A stretch of 64,000 nucleotides of DNA from Dyadobacter fanqingshengii (GCF_023822005.2 NZ_CP098806.1:5950501-6014500); one strand, 5' to 3'. Counted from the stretch's first letter, positions 34,232 to 43,283 are shown. The notes: generated from the letters alone by a model not told the origin. Program-made: numbers and translations.

Positions 34232-34774
34232 TTAATCCACCATCCAAATGTGGTCGGCTTCGAAGCCCTGTTCTTTCCATTCCACCTGCACGCGTTGGCT
34301 CTCCACAGTGCTAACCTGCATTCCCACATAATCCGGGTCAATTGGGATCTCGCGGTTGTAGCGGCGGTCGATCAGCACCATTAGTTCAACGGTTTTAGGT
34401 CTTCCAAAGGCAGTCATTGCGTCCAGCGCCGCTCTTACCATGCGCCCTGTCGAAAGCACGTCATCAATGAGGATCACTCTCTTGCCTTCAATCAGAAAAG
34501 GCACATTGGTTTTGTTCGGCAGGAGCGGGGATTCCCTTCTGCGGAAATCATCCCTGTAAAAAGTAGCGTCCAGATAACCCAGCGGAATGTCTTTGCCCAT
34601 GCGTTCGCTCAGTTCGGCGATAATGCGCTCGGCAAAATATATTCCCCGCGGTTGCAATCCCATCACCACGGAGTTGGAAAAATCCTGGTGATTCTCAATC
34701 AGTTCCTGGCATAACCGGCTGGTCATGATCTCTAACAATGGGCTGCTAAGTATTAATCGTTTTTGGGGTATCAT
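34232..34774 (-). CDS. pyrR: PyrR-type uracil phosphoribosyltransferase/regulator
   Basis: The 180-residue phosphoribosyltransferase has the PRPP loop VILIDDVLSTGRMVRAALDA (about residues 94-113) and VVMGLQPRGIYFAERI, typical of PyrR. In Firmicutes PyrR attenuates pyr operons by binding mRNA and has weak UPRTase activity. Here it stands alone, about 25 kb from pyrB in the same window, so a regulatory role on that gene is unproven. Confidence 0.92.
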   Translation of the reverse strand: MIPQKRLILSSPLLEIMTSRLCQELIENHQDFSNSVVMGLQPRGIYFAERIIAELSERMGKDIPLGYLDATFYRDDFRRRESPLLPNKTNVPFLIEGKRVILIDDVLSTGRMVRAALDAMTAFGRPKTVELMVLIDRRYNREIPIDPDYVGMQVSTVESQRVQVEWKEQGFEADHIWMVD

Positions 34775-34837
34775 GTAAATTCCCTGAATTTTAGCCTAAA
34801 TTAAGTGCTCAAAGATGAAATCAAAAACTTTTGACAA

Positions 34838-35398
34838 ATGAAATATCTGATTGCCGGATTGGGAAATATAGGTCCGGAGTACGCATTCACCAGGCATAAT
34901 GTTGGATTTATGGTGTTGGACAGGCTGGCGGCGCAGCATGATTTTAAATTCACATTCGAAAAGCTTGCTTTTGTTGCGGAGTGGAAGCACAAGGGCAGGC
35001 AGATTTATTTCGTTAAACCAACAACCTTCATGAATTTAAGCGGCAAGGCGATCCGCTATTACATGGATCAGTTCAAAATCCAGGAAGAAAACCTGCTTGT
35101 CATTCTCGATGAGCTTCAACTTCCCTACGGAACGCTCAGGATCAAGCCCAAAGGAAGTCACGGCGGACATAATGGTTTGAAAAATATTGAAGAATTGCTG
35201 GCGTCGACGAATTATCCGCGTTTGCGGTTCGGAATAGGAAATAATTTTCCACGCGGAAGGCAAGTAGATTATGTTCTAAAACCTTTTTCCAATGAAGAAA
35301 TGAAAGAACTGCCCATATTTTTAGATAACGCTGGCGACATGGTGCTTTCGTTTTGTACTTTGGGGATACAAACAACAATGAATAATTATAACCAATGA
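34838..35398 (+). CDS. pth: Peptidyl-tRNA hydrolase
   Basis: Releases tRNA from peptidyl-tRNA dropped from stalled ribosomes. The 186-residue protein shows GLGNIGPEYAFTRHNVGF (Asn and catalytic His), KPTTFMNLSGKA, VILDELQLPYGTLRIKPKGS, and GGHNGLKNIEE (Asn). In the usual Pth D93 context, VIHDD is here VILDELQ, keeping the Asp. It is divergent from pyrR, with a 63-bp gap. Confidence 0.96.
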   Translation: MKYLIAGLGNIGPEYAFTRHNVGFMVLDRLAAQHDFKFTFEKLAFVAEWKHKGRQIYFVKPTTFMNLSGKAIRYYMDQFKIQEENLLVILDELQLPYGTLRIKPKGSHGGHNGLKNIEELLASTNYPRLRFGIGNNFPRGRQVDYVLKPFSNEEMKELPIFLDNAGDMVLSFCTLGIQTTMNNYNQ

Positions 35399-35979
35399 TT
35401 GTACTATTTAAAGAAAATATAAATATTTCAAGAATTGTATTTATTCTGTAAATGAAGGTTTTCTCAAAATATTATTTAAGCAACATTTAGAAAAATGATA
35501 TTTTGTAACAAATTTTGACCTGAAAACCAGCATTCGTTCCAAATATAATTTTGTTATCTCATTTTATAAATGCTTGTAATATCAAAATTAATGTGGACAT
35601 TTGTATCTAGGTTCGCCGAAATAAAAATAGAATAAATCAAAGGAAATAATATTAATGTTTTTACCTTTGTAATAGTTTACACAGTTTCGTTAGTCGCTCA
35701 GTCACAAGTTAATAGGGCAAAAGTAATCCGAAACGCGAATAGAGGTAAATAGGCAATGTTTGCTAGCAAATCTGAAATTCAATTTGCTTCGTATATAGAC
35801 CAGATGTTTCCGGAATTGTTCATGTGGAAATTGGAGTATTATTCAAAACATTGTTACTTTATATAAAAAGAGATTTAGATACGCTTGCATTGATATAGTT
35901 TATTCGGTTAATACGCCGAAATCAATTGCAAAAGATATAAAAGATAAGAAAAGGTTAAGGGTTTAGGAATAGTCAGTAT
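35399..35979. other. AT-rich intergenic gap without a supported gene
   Basis: This 580-bp stretch is far richer in A+T than its neighbours and has stops in all frames. TACCTTTG at 35662-35669 is a perfect -7 match. A 36-codon frame from 35758 follows it, but has no recognisable similarity. It may be decayed sequence or encode a small RNA; nothing firmer can be said. Confidence 0.4.
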
Positions 35980-36008
35980 AAAGCCGTCTCAGTGAGATGG
36001 CTTTATCT
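35980..36008 (-). terminator. Terminator overlapping the end of the OmpA/LamG gene
   Basis: AAAGCCGTCTC and GAGATGGCTTT (one G-T pair) form a hairpin around AGT. The right arm includes the gene's stop codon, and A-rich sequence on the low-coordinate side gives a partial U run. Confidence 0.6.
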
Positions 36009-37394
36009 TTTTATAGGCTCCGCCCAAATTTCCACCCTGCGGTTAGACCTTTTCAATGCTTCCGATTGGTTTACGCGATTAGGCTGCGCAGATCCATATC
36101 CTGAACCCGCAATACGGTTTTCCGGAATTCCCTTTCCCAGTAAATAACCCTTTACCGTCTCCACACGCTTATTCGAAAGTTCCAGATTTTTGGCAAAATC
36201 GCCCGTATTGTCTGTATGGCCTTTGAGAATAATTCTGAGGTTTTCTCTTTTTTGGAAATAGGAAACAAGTGAATCGAGGCCACTTAATGCATCATCTTCC
36301 AGCACATCCGTGCTTTGTGTAAAATATAATGTGGATAACGGCGTGTCATATGTTGATTCAGAAAGACTGATCAGCGACTTCACCTCCTCAAAACGGTTTG
36401 AAACTTTTACAGAGACACTTTTGGGTTGAAATCCATCTGCTTGTGCTGATATGCGATAAGTTTCATGCGGACGAAGTTCGAAATTATAAATGCCGTTCAC
36501 GGTTTTCGTCGACGCTACCAGAGAGTCGGTGCTGGATTTGCGAACGGTCACATCGGCATCATTAACCGGTTTTAAATTTTTACCATCGTAAACCCGTCCC
36601 GTCACAATCGCGAGATTGGTGTTTCTCTTGGCTGGTTCTTTGGCCGTTGGTTCTTCCTCCGGTTCTTCCTCTTCTTTTTCTGCAACCGGTGCTTTGGGGG
36701 CTCTGCTGATGGTTTGATAACTCCTCCTGACAAACACGGGTGTCATAACCCGGTCATAAACGCGGATCAGAACAATGGAACCGGCACTGGATTCGTGATT
36801 CGCAATGAGATCATCCTGGAAAAGATTGAGCACCTGGTCGTCATCCAGCATTCCCTCTGTTCCGGGATCTTTAAATTCCAATTTGGACTGGCCATTGATG
36901 TACATTTTAATCGCCTTGGTTTCAAAATCACGCGAGTACACATAATGTACATACTGATTCGCACGCACAGGCGCTTTTTCTCCAATTGCAAAATCATAAA
37001 AATTGAGTTTGCCGTCGTATATATAACTGCCGTAATCACTTTTTCTGTTTTTGAAATCAAGCACCCTTTTCCAGCTGTCGAGCTCGTCCATTTTGAAGTA
37101 GATCTCGACGGTGAAAGATTTGCTTAGAAAACCTTTGGCTTCTGTGTTATTGAACTGTAAACCGCTATTTTTTTCAAATTGATAAATGGTCCTGCTCAAA
37201 TCGTCGGATCCGGGGATTTTTTCTTTCACATACTTTCCGGGCTGCCCGAGGACCTTTAATGCCGGTCCTGCATTTTCGATCGGAGTAAGGCCATTGTTAA
37301 AGTCATAAGTCCACTGGCTTTGCGAAAACGAAGGAATATAAAGTCCGGTAAGGAGAATAGCCAGAATGCACTTCGCGATTATTTTATCAATCAT
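36003..37394 (-). CDS. OmpA-family protein with LamG-like and CarboxypepD_reg domains
   Basis: About 463 residues. The ATG at 37394 begins a signal peptide ending YIPSFSQ, and the longer upstream frame is not needed. A LamG/concanavalin-like sandwich occupies about 30-220 (KSFTVEIYFKMDELDSWKRV). A Pro/Glu-rich linker follows, then a carboxypeptidase-regulatory-like domain (VTGRVYDGKNLKPVNDADVT), then a C-terminal OmpA peptidoglycan-binding domain (ILKGHTDNTGD, NLELSNKRVETVKGYL, KRSNRRVEIW). It probably tethers the outer membrane to the wall while displaying a ligand-binding domain. Confidence 0.85.
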   Translation of the reverse strand: MIDKIIAKCILAILLTGLYIPSFSQSQWTYDFNNGLTPIENAGPALKVLGQPGKYVKEKIPGSDDLSRTIYQFEKNSGLQFNNTEAKGFLSKSFTVEIYFKMDELDSWKRVLDFKNRKSDYGSYIYDGKLNFYDFAIGEKAPVRANQYVHYVYSRDFETKAIKMYINGQSKLEFKDPGTEGMLDDDQVLNLFQDDLIANHESSAGSIVLIRVYDRVMTPVFVRRSYQTISRAPKAPVAEKEEEEPEEEPTAKEPAKRNTNLAIVTGRVYDGKNLKPVNDADVTVRKSSTDSLVASTKTVNGIYNFELRPHETYRISAQADGFQPKSVSVKVSNRFEEVKSLISLSESTYDTPLSTLYFTQSTDVLEDDALSGLDSLVSYFQKRENLRIILKGHTDNTGDFAKNLELSNKRVETVKGYLLGKGIPENRIAGSGYGSAQPNRVNQSEALKRSNRRVEIWAEPIKR

Positions 37395-37467
37395 GCCCAA
37401 AAATATGAAAAGTGCAGGGTGAAGCCGAAATGCATCGTGTATTTTTGGATCATAATTCTTGTTGAGT

Positions 37468-38340
37468 GTGAAAAACATTGGTATTGGTCTTCTCTTTTCC
37501 ATTCTGTGGTCGTCTGCATCTGTCGCCACCAAGTTTGGGGTCCGGTCAGCTGCTCCGTTAATACTGGCAAACGTTCGCTTCTTTATTGCTGGTATATGGT
37601 TGCTGACTTTTTCCTATCTCCTGAGTAAAGACAAGTCATATCGCCTGCCGAATAAAAAAGAATGGAAGCAGCTTGCGCTGTTTGGTTTTCTTAATACAAC
37701 GCTTTATCTGGGCCTCTACGTGTATGCCATGAAATTTACCGCTGCCGGAATCGGGAGTCTGGCTGTTTCAATCAACCCGCTGATCATTGTGCTGTTATCG
37801 TCCTGGTGGCTCAAAAGGCATCCGCGCCCGGAAGAATGGTTGGGGATTATTCTTGGGATGGCTGGTGTAGGCGTTGCAACATATCCTCTACTGGCCGACA
37901 GTTTTACCACCATTGAAGGAGTTATATTACTTCTGGTCAGCATGATAGCCGTTTCAGCAGCCAGTGTTTACTATGCAACTATCAAATGGGAGTTACCCAA
38001 TTTGCTGATCAACGGCTGGCAGGTTTTCCTGGGCGGTGTTTTCCTGCTTCCGGCAACATTACTCTTCGCTGATTTTTCAACCACAGTCTGGGACGGCACA
38101 TTTTGGTATCCTGTTCTTTGGCTGAGTCTGGCCGTGTCGATCGTCGGGCTGATCTGCTGGTTTTATTTGCTGAGAATTGACACGGTAAAAGCATCCTTAT
38201 GGCTCTTCCTATGCCCCCTTTTCGGCTTTTTCTTCGCCTGGTGGCTTATGGACGAGCCCGTAACGATTTACACGGTCATGGGAACTGTCTTGGTTATTGC
38301 AGGGCTGTACGCAGGGCAGCGGGCGAAGTTGATGAGATAA
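37468..38340 (+). CDS. EamA/DMT-family transporter
   Basis: About 290 residues with ten predicted membrane segments in two EamA repeats (SILWSSASVATKFGVR in the first; GTVLVIAGLYAGQ at the end). The family exports amino acids or other metabolites; substrate unknown. The start is uncertain: TTG codons at 37459 and 37462 and a GTG at 37468 are possible, and the GTG gives the usual short N-terminus (KNIGIGLLF). It is divergent from the OmpA gene. Confidence 0.85.
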   Translation: MKNIGIGLLFSILWSSASVATKFGVRSAAPLILANVRFFIAGIWLLTFSYLLSKDKSYRLPNKKEWKQLALFGFLNTTLYLGLYVYAMKFTAAGIGSLAVSINPLIIVLLSSWWLKRHPRPEEWLGIILGMAGVGVATYPLLADSFTTIEGVILLLVSMIAVSAASVYYATIKWELPNLLINGWQVFLGGVFLLPATLLFADFSTTVWDGTFWYPVLWLSLAVSIVGLICWFYLLRIDTVKASLWLFLCPLFGFFFAWWLMDEPVTIYTVMGTVLVIAGLYAGQRAKLMR

Positions 38341-38371
38341 TTCACTCATTCAGTCATTCACTTATTCAAAA

Positions 38372-39160
38372 TTAATCAATCAAAATCTCCCCCTTCAAAT
38401 AAAGCCTTGCCTGTCCGCCAATGTGTACGCGGTCGCCGTCGAGCTCGCATTTGAGATATCCGCCGCGTTTAGAAAGTTGTTTGGCGGTTAATATTGTTTT
38501 GTCGAGCTTTTCTGCCCAGTAAGGGATCAGCGTTGTGTGTGCTGAGCCGGTTACAGGATCTTCATCAATGCCTGATTGAGGAGCGAAAAAGCGTGACACG
38601 AAATCAACGTCTTCGCCGGCAGCCGTGACAATAATGCCTCTCGCCGGAATGGTGGATAGCACAATAATGTCCAGTTCCAGGTTCTTAACGATTTCCTCAG
38701 ATTCAAGAACCACCATATAATCGGTTTTCCCCTTGTAAACTTCCAGCATGGTGGTGTCGTTCAAGCTCTCAACCAAGGCCGGCGGCGGCACGGCAATATG
38801 ATATTGATCCACAGGGAAATTTAATGTTAGCCAATCCTCTTTGCAATCCACATGAAGCTCGCCGCTGCGCGAATCAAACCGAATGGATTTGCCTTCATAA
38901 TTCTCAATATTGAAGATCACATAAGCGGCCGCCAGAGTTGCGTGCCCGCACAGATCAACCTCAACCGAAGGCGTGAACCAACGTATATGAAAACCGTTTT
39001 CATTGGGAACGTAAAATGCAGTTTCGGCCAGGTTATTTTCAGCAGCAATGTTGAGCATTGTTTCATCTGGAAGCCACTCGCTCAGAGGAACAATCGCAGC
39101 AGGATTTCCACAAAAGAGTTTATCAGTAAACGCATCAATTTGGTATATGGATAGTTTCAT
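38372..39160 (-). CDS. PhzF-family epimerase/isomerase-like protein
   Basis: About 262 residues with the two-lobed PhzF fold. Visible are QIDAFTDKLFCGNPAA, LAETAFYV (the catalytic Glu), HIRWFTPSVEVDLCGHATLAAA and DEDPVTGSAHTTLIPYW. The ATG at 39160 is preferred to a GTG three codons earlier. PhzF isomerises a phenazine precursor, but most homologues act on other, unknown substrates, and no phenazine genes are nearby. Confidence 0.9.
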   Translation of the reverse strand: MKLSIYQIDAFTDKLFCGNPAAIVPLSEWLPDETMLNIAAENNLAETAFYVPNENGFHIRWFTPSVEVDLCGHATLAAAYVIFNIENYEGKSIRFDSRSGELHVDCKEDWLTLNFPVDQYHIAVPPPALVESLNDTTMLEVYKGKTDYMVVLESEEIVKNLELDIIVLSTIPARGIIVTAAGEDVDFVSRFFAPQSGIDEDPVTGSAHTTLIPYWAEKLDKTILTAKQLSKRGGYLKCELDGDRVHIGGQARLYLKGEILID

Positions 39161-39289
39161 GTATTTCACAAAATGGGGTTAACAATACCAAGGTATTAAA
39201 ATATTCTCGAGTAGAAGAAGTTGCCTCTGGAAATTTTCAATAATATTATTAGAATCGGATAATAATTTCAACGGTGGTTTATACGCAAC

Positions 39290-40840
39290 CTAACTCCTTT
39301 TGTTTTTCATACGGAGATAAACACCATTGGTCCAGCCGAATCCTTCCTGGATCTCATACTCACCTCCGCCGGCGATCAGATTGGTGTCTGAGACATTATA
39401 TTTTTCAAGCATTTTGCCTGAATGTTTAAATTCCTTATCCACCAGCGCGATCCATTCCGCACAGAGTTCATTGGCCGTCCGGTGGAAATTATAATTGCGC
39501 AATCCTTTGTAAGCGATCCATTGCAAAGGCGCCCAGCCATTGGGCGCGTCCCATTGCTGCCCGGTCTTAATTGTGGTCGTTAGCAAGCCTCCCGAACGCA
39601 TAAAATTCAGGCGGATATACGCTCGCATGTAATGGGATTGCGATTTTGTGGCTAGTTTAAAGTATAGTGGAAATGTTCCCGCCAGTGTCACCGCTTTTGT
39701 GAATGTTTGCTTTTTGAAATCATAATCCATGAAATAATTTCGCGATTCATCCCAGAAATAAGTCTGGATGGCAGCGGCGCGCAACCGGGCTTTTTCCTCA
39801 AAATACAAATGCATTCTGGTGTTATCATGCAGCAGATAGGCCTCAGCCAGCGTTTTTTCGAGGTGGTGCATCAGACAATTTAAATCTATCGGGAGAATGT
39901 CTGTGGTGTGAATGCTTGTAAAATCATTTTCATCTGCAAACCACCTGCTGCTGAAATCCCATCCCGACTCCGCCGCGGCTCTGATATGCCTGAAAACCGC
40001 TTCCGGCGCCATTTCAAACCGTTTCTGCGCCTCAATGCTCAGCTCGACATCCTCACGATAAGACTCCGGGCGAGGAGTGGCTTTATCATCCCAATATCGG
40101 TTCAATAACGCGCCATCGGGCAGCTTCACAAGCCGCCTGTGCGCGGTGAATGGCTCATGTGTGGGGCCGTCGTCCTGCATCCAGTAATCATATTCTTTTT
40201 GGAGTTGGGGTAAATAGCGTTTGAGGATTTTCTTTCCACCCATATCACTGTAAAGGCGCACCATGAGGGAGAAGAACGGCGGCTGGGATCTTGTCAGATA
40301 ATAGGTCCGGTTGGCCGTGGGAATGTATCCAAAACTGTCGATCAGATAAGCAAAATTATTAACCATGCTTTCAATCAGATCCGTTCTTCCGGACTCTTTC
40401 AGACCCAGCATCGTGAAATAGCTATCCCAATAATAGATCTCCCGGAATCGCCCGCCAGGCACAACATAAGGAAAAGGCAACGGGATCAGTGAACCGCCGC
40501 GCTCCTGGTTTTCAGGGTGGCGCGTGAGCACAGACCACAATCTTTTAATGTTTTCCGATGTCGAAGAATTTTTATCGGCCTGGAAATCAGACACAATATG
40601 CTTAGGCAATCGAAAGTTTTCGCTAACAAATGTTTGAAGGCTGAAATCAGTTTGGTCCTTTTGCTGATGATATCTTTCAATGATCAGAACCGGGTCTTCC
40701 AGAGGGATCGCATCTGCAAATGTTTTGGAATCCTCGAAAATATGGCTGTGCTGGATATCGCGGAAAAGCGTTCCATACAGGTCCTCCGGCGAAACATGTG
40801 ACTGACCATACGTGAAAGAGGGGGCAATGAATCCGTACAA
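39290..40840 (-). CDS. Trehalase (GH37), probably exported
   Basis: Hydrolyses trehalose to two glucose units. Both GH37 signatures are present: PGGRFREIYYWDSYF near residue 127 and QQWDAPNGWAPLQW near 424. The 516 residues are close to E. coli TreA/TreF in length. The start is odd: the first available codon is a TTG giving YGFIAPSFTYGQS, which looks like the tail of a signal peptide. In-frame sequence continues upstream (SPLTTISLYGF) to a stop inside the neighbouring peptidase gene, without ATG or GTG. The N-terminus may be truncated or initiated unusually. Confidence 0.88.
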   Translation of the reverse strand: MYGFIAPSFTYGQSHVSPEDLYGTLFRDIQHSHIFEDSKTFADAIPLEDPVLIIERYHQQKDQTDFSLQTFVSENFRLPKHIVSDFQADKNSSTSENIKRLWSVLTRHPENQERGGSLIPLPFPYVVPGGRFREIYYWDSYFTMLGLKESGRTDLIESMVNNFAYLIDSFGYIPTANRTYYLTRSQPPFFSLMVRLYSDMGGKKILKRYLPQLQKEYDYWMQDDGPTHEPFTAHRRLVKLPDGALLNRYWDDKATPRPESYREDVELSIEAQKRFEMAPEAVFRHIRAAAESGWDFSSRWFADENDFTSIHTTDILPIDLNCLMHHLEKTLAEAYLLHDNTRMHLYFEEKARLRAAAIQTYFWDESRNYFMDYDFKKQTFTKAVTLAGTFPLYFKLATKSQSHYMRAYIRLNFMRSGGLLTTTIKTGQQWDAPNGWAPLQWIAYKGLRNYNFHRTANELCAEWIALVDKEFKHSGKMLEKYNVSDTNLIAGGGEYEIQEGFGWTNGVYLRMKNKRS

Positions 40841-40851
40841 GCTTATGGTGG

Positions 40852-41781
40852 TTAAAGGACTGTGGTAAATTTGAGCTTAGGCAGCTTCATGGCGTTTTCA
40901 ATCAGCTGAATTTGGATACCCAAAATGCCAGCTGCTGCTTTGTAATCGATTTTTTCCGGATCGTCGGTCGGTTTGTGATAATCATCATGGCCGCCCGTGT
41001 GAAAGAAAAGAACCGGGATTTTTTTAGCGTAAAAAGATCCATGATCCGAGCCGCCACTTCCTGCTTTATCTGTAAAAAACTTGGTTTCGCTTTTTACACC
41101 TTTAAATATATCCGGCCATTCTTCACTCGTTCCAAAACCGCCGATGCCGACGCCCCGGCTGGCATCATAACGACCGATCATATCCATATTGGACATGAAA
41201 TTGATTTTATCCAATGGCAATGTGGGATTGTTCACAAAATGACGTGACCCAAGCAAACCCAGTTCCTCTGCGCCAAATGCAATAAAAAGGAAGTTATAAG
41301 GCTCTTTTACATTATTTTGGGAAAAATATCGCGCAAGTTCCAGCAAACCGGCAACGCCCGAGGCATTATCGTCGGCTCCGTTGTGAATCTGTCCTTCCGG
41401 CTTCTCCGCTTTTGAACTGCCTTGTCTGCCCAGGCCTAAATGATCAAAATGCGCGCCGATAATGATGGTATTTTCAGCACCGTTATCCAGAAAGCCGATC
41501 ACATTATTGGTTTCCCGCAAGCTATCCGGCACCACGACACGCCGCACCTTGGCAGTAAATGGCTGGTAAAATCCGTCCGTTCCCTTGGGTTGAAGTCCGT
41601 ACTGTTTGAACTGCTTTGCTACGTATTTTGCAGCCTTTTTATTCTCCTTACTTCCTGTTCCACGGCCCTGCATTTTGTCCGAAGCAAGCTTGTAAATGTG
41701 CTTTGAAATATGGTCCGGTGTGGGCAGTTGGGCGAACGCATTTTGGCAAACAAAACAAAGGAGGATTATGTATTTTTTCAT
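40852..41781 (-). CDS. Secreted M28-family zinc metallopeptidase
   Basis: About 309 residues with a signal peptide (MKKYIILLCFVCQNAFAQ); the ATG at 41781 is used. The two-zinc site is visible: GAHFDHLG, GADDNASGVAGLLEL, FGAEELGLLGS and SNMDMIGR, plus a late His in FFHTGGHDDYH. M28 enzymes are aminopeptidases of the periplasm or outside. It lies 11 bp upstream of the trehalase frame and may be co-transcribed with it. Confidence 0.92.
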   Translation of the reverse strand: MKKYIILLCFVCQNAFAQLPTPDHISKHIYKLASDKMQGRGTGSKENKKAAKYVAKQFKQYGLQPKGTDGFYQPFTAKVRRVVVPDSLRETNNVIGFLDNGAENTIIIGAHFDHLGLGRQGSSKAEKPEGQIHNGADDNASGVAGLLELARYFSQNNVKEPYNFLFIAFGAEELGLLGSRHFVNNPTLPLDKINFMSNMDMIGRYDASRGVGIGGFGTSEEWPDIFKGVKSETKFFTDKAGSGGSDHGSFYAKKIPVLFFHTGGHDDYHKPTDDPEKIDYKAAAGILGIQIQLIENAMKLPKLKFTTVL

Positions 41782-41852
41782 CGAACGCGGTAACATTAAA
41801 GGGCAAAGATAAACCGCCCTGCATCCCCTGCAAAATAGAATTTACGCTTTTA

Positions 41853-41884
41853 TTTGCATTTTCAGGCATCCACGCTTAATATTG
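41853..41884 (+). promoter_or_regulatory. Candidate promoter of the metX leader
   Basis: A -33 TTTG (41853-41856) and TAATATTG (41877-41884, one mismatch to TAnnTTTG) are 20 bp apart and lie about 40 bp before the riboswitch. Confidence 0.4.
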
Positions 41885-41922
41885 CAACATCAAGTCAATT
41901 GCTTCACCTTGTGTGCGATTGA

Positions 41923-42026
41923 TTTATAAAGAAGAGGCGAGAGAATGGGCTCAATGAACCTCTGGCAACCTGCTACCACAATGGAGAAAGGTGCTAATTC
42001 CCACCTAAGTTATTAGGAGATATAAA
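41923..42026 (+). ncRNA. SAM-I (S-box) riboswitch upstream of metX
   Basis: The conserved S-box core is readable: GAGG (41934-41937) pairs with CCTC (41959-41962) as P2, then comes TGGCAACC (41963-41970) and AAAGGTGCTAATTCC with GGTG/CACC pairing. P1 is closed by TTTATA (41923-41928) and TATAAA (42021-42026). SAM-I binds S-adenosylmethionine and switches off methionine genes. Between it and metX, AAGCC-GGAT-GGCTT plus a TTCCGT...ACGGAA pair could form the expression platform; no strong U-tract terminator is seen, so control may be translational. Confidence 0.88.
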
Positions 42027-42152
42027 CTCAATTCGCGTGAACTTACTGTTAGAAATTTCCGTAAGCCGGATGGCTTTATTCTCGCATCTGCTCTGTGCAT
42101 TCCACGGAACAGTCTGTTAAATTTTTGAATTAAAACCTGTGCTCAGGCACTT

Positions 42153-43202
42153 ATGCAAGCGGAACAAAAAACATTTAAATATCCATATGCCTATGCGCTG
42201 GAAATGGGCGGTGAATTGCCGGGCTTTGAGCTGTCATACACCACTTATGGAACGCGAAACGCCGATAATAGCAACATTGTCTGGATCTGTCACGCATTAA
42301 CAGGCAGCTCCAACGCAGCGGAATGGTGGGACGGCCTGGTAGGGGACGATAAATTTTTTGATCCTGCCAGATATTTCATTGTTTGTGTCAATGTGCTGGG
42401 TTCGGCTTATGGCTCTACGGGCCCGCTGAGCATTAATCCCCGGACTCATAAACCGTTTTACAGGACATTTCCGACCATTACCGTTCGCGATGTGGTAGGA
42501 GCCATGGATTTGCTGCGGCAGGAAATGGAGATCCGGAAAATCAAACTTTGTATTGGCGGCTCGCTTGGTGGCCAGCAGGCGCTGGAATGGTCGGTGGAAG
42601 TGCCGGATCTATTTGAAGAGCTCATTGTAATCGCTTCCAATGCATTGCATTCGCCCTGGGGCATTGCTTTCAACGAATCGCAGCGGATGGCGATTGAGGC
42701 CGATCCGACGTTTAATGATGGCACGGACGAGGCCGGAAGCATGGGCATGCGCGCTGCCAGATCCATTGCATTGCTTTCTTACCGAAACTACGACACTTAC
42801 AACTTTACGCAGGCGCGTGATAATCCCGATCAGATCGATGATTTCCGGGCTTCGTCTTACCAGCAATATCAGGGTGATAAATTTGTGAAGCGATTCAATG
42901 CATATTCATATTGGACCCTTTCCAAGATCATGGACTCGCACAATGTAGGCCGTAACCGCGGCGGGATTGTGCATGCACTGGGTTTGGTGAAGGCCAAGAC
43001 ATTGGTTCTCGGGATTAAATCCGATCTGCTGTTTCCTTTATCTGAACAACAGTTCCTGGCCAGACACATTCCGGACGCTGTTTTTCAGGAAATTGACTCC
43101 CTATATGGCCACGACGGCTTTTTGATCGAATACAAACAGCTTACCCAGGTTATCAGAGCCTGGCAGGAAACAAACGGCAAGTTGCAGACCGCCAGGATTT
43201 AA
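42153..43202 (+). CDS. metX: Homoserine O-acetyltransferase
   Basis: Acetylates homoserine with acetyl-CoA in methionine synthesis. The 349-residue alpha/beta-hydrolase has WICHALTGSSNAAEWW (oxyanion region), the nucleophile Ser137 in GGSLGGQQ, the Asp in GIKSDLLFP and His320 in YGHDGFLIE. Its AYGSTGP and RTFPTITVRD motifs are typical of MetX. It is preceded by a SAM-I riboswitch and followed by a hairpin terminator, so it is a single regulated unit. Confidence 0.96.
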   Translation: MQAEQKTFKYPYAYALEMGGELPGFELSYTTYGTRNADNSNIVWICHALTGSSNAAEWWDGLVGDDKFFDPARYFIVCVNVLGSAYGSTGPLSINPRTHKPFYRTFPTITVRDVVGAMDLLRQEMEIRKIKLCIGGSLGGQQALEWSVEVPDLFEELIVIASNALHSPWGIAFNESQRMAIEADPTFNDGTDEAGSMGMRAARSIALLSYRNYDTYNFTQARDNPDQIDDFRASSYQQYQGDKFVKRFNAYSYWTLSKIMDSHNVGRNRGGIVHALGLVKAKTLVLGIKSDLLFPLSEQQFLARHIPDAVFQEIDSLYGHDGFLIEYKQLTQVIRAWQETNGKLQTARI

Positions 43203-43231
43203 GCATTGAGACAAAAAACAGGAAGACATAA

Positions 43232-43271
43232 AAAAATGGCCGCTTAGAGATATCTCAAAGCGGCCATTTTT
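43232..43271. terminator. Bidirectional terminator between metX and the phosphodiesterase gene
   Basis: A 14-bp stem (AAAAATGGCCGCTT with AAGCGGCCATTTTT) encloses an inner GAGA/TCTC pairing, and has A and T runs on its flanks. It lies 29 bp from the metX stop and 12 bp from the convergent gene's stop. Confidence 0.88.
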
Positions 43272-43283
43272 GTTTACAGCATT

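Noticed and set aside
35758-35868. 36-codon frame beginning MFASKSEIQF in the AT-rich gap
   Set aside because: No similarity, no clear ribosome binding signal; chance frame is likely.
38341-38368. Short degenerate repeat of TTCAnTCA type
   Set aside because: Only about three imperfect units in a 31-bp spacer; not enough to call a repeat array.
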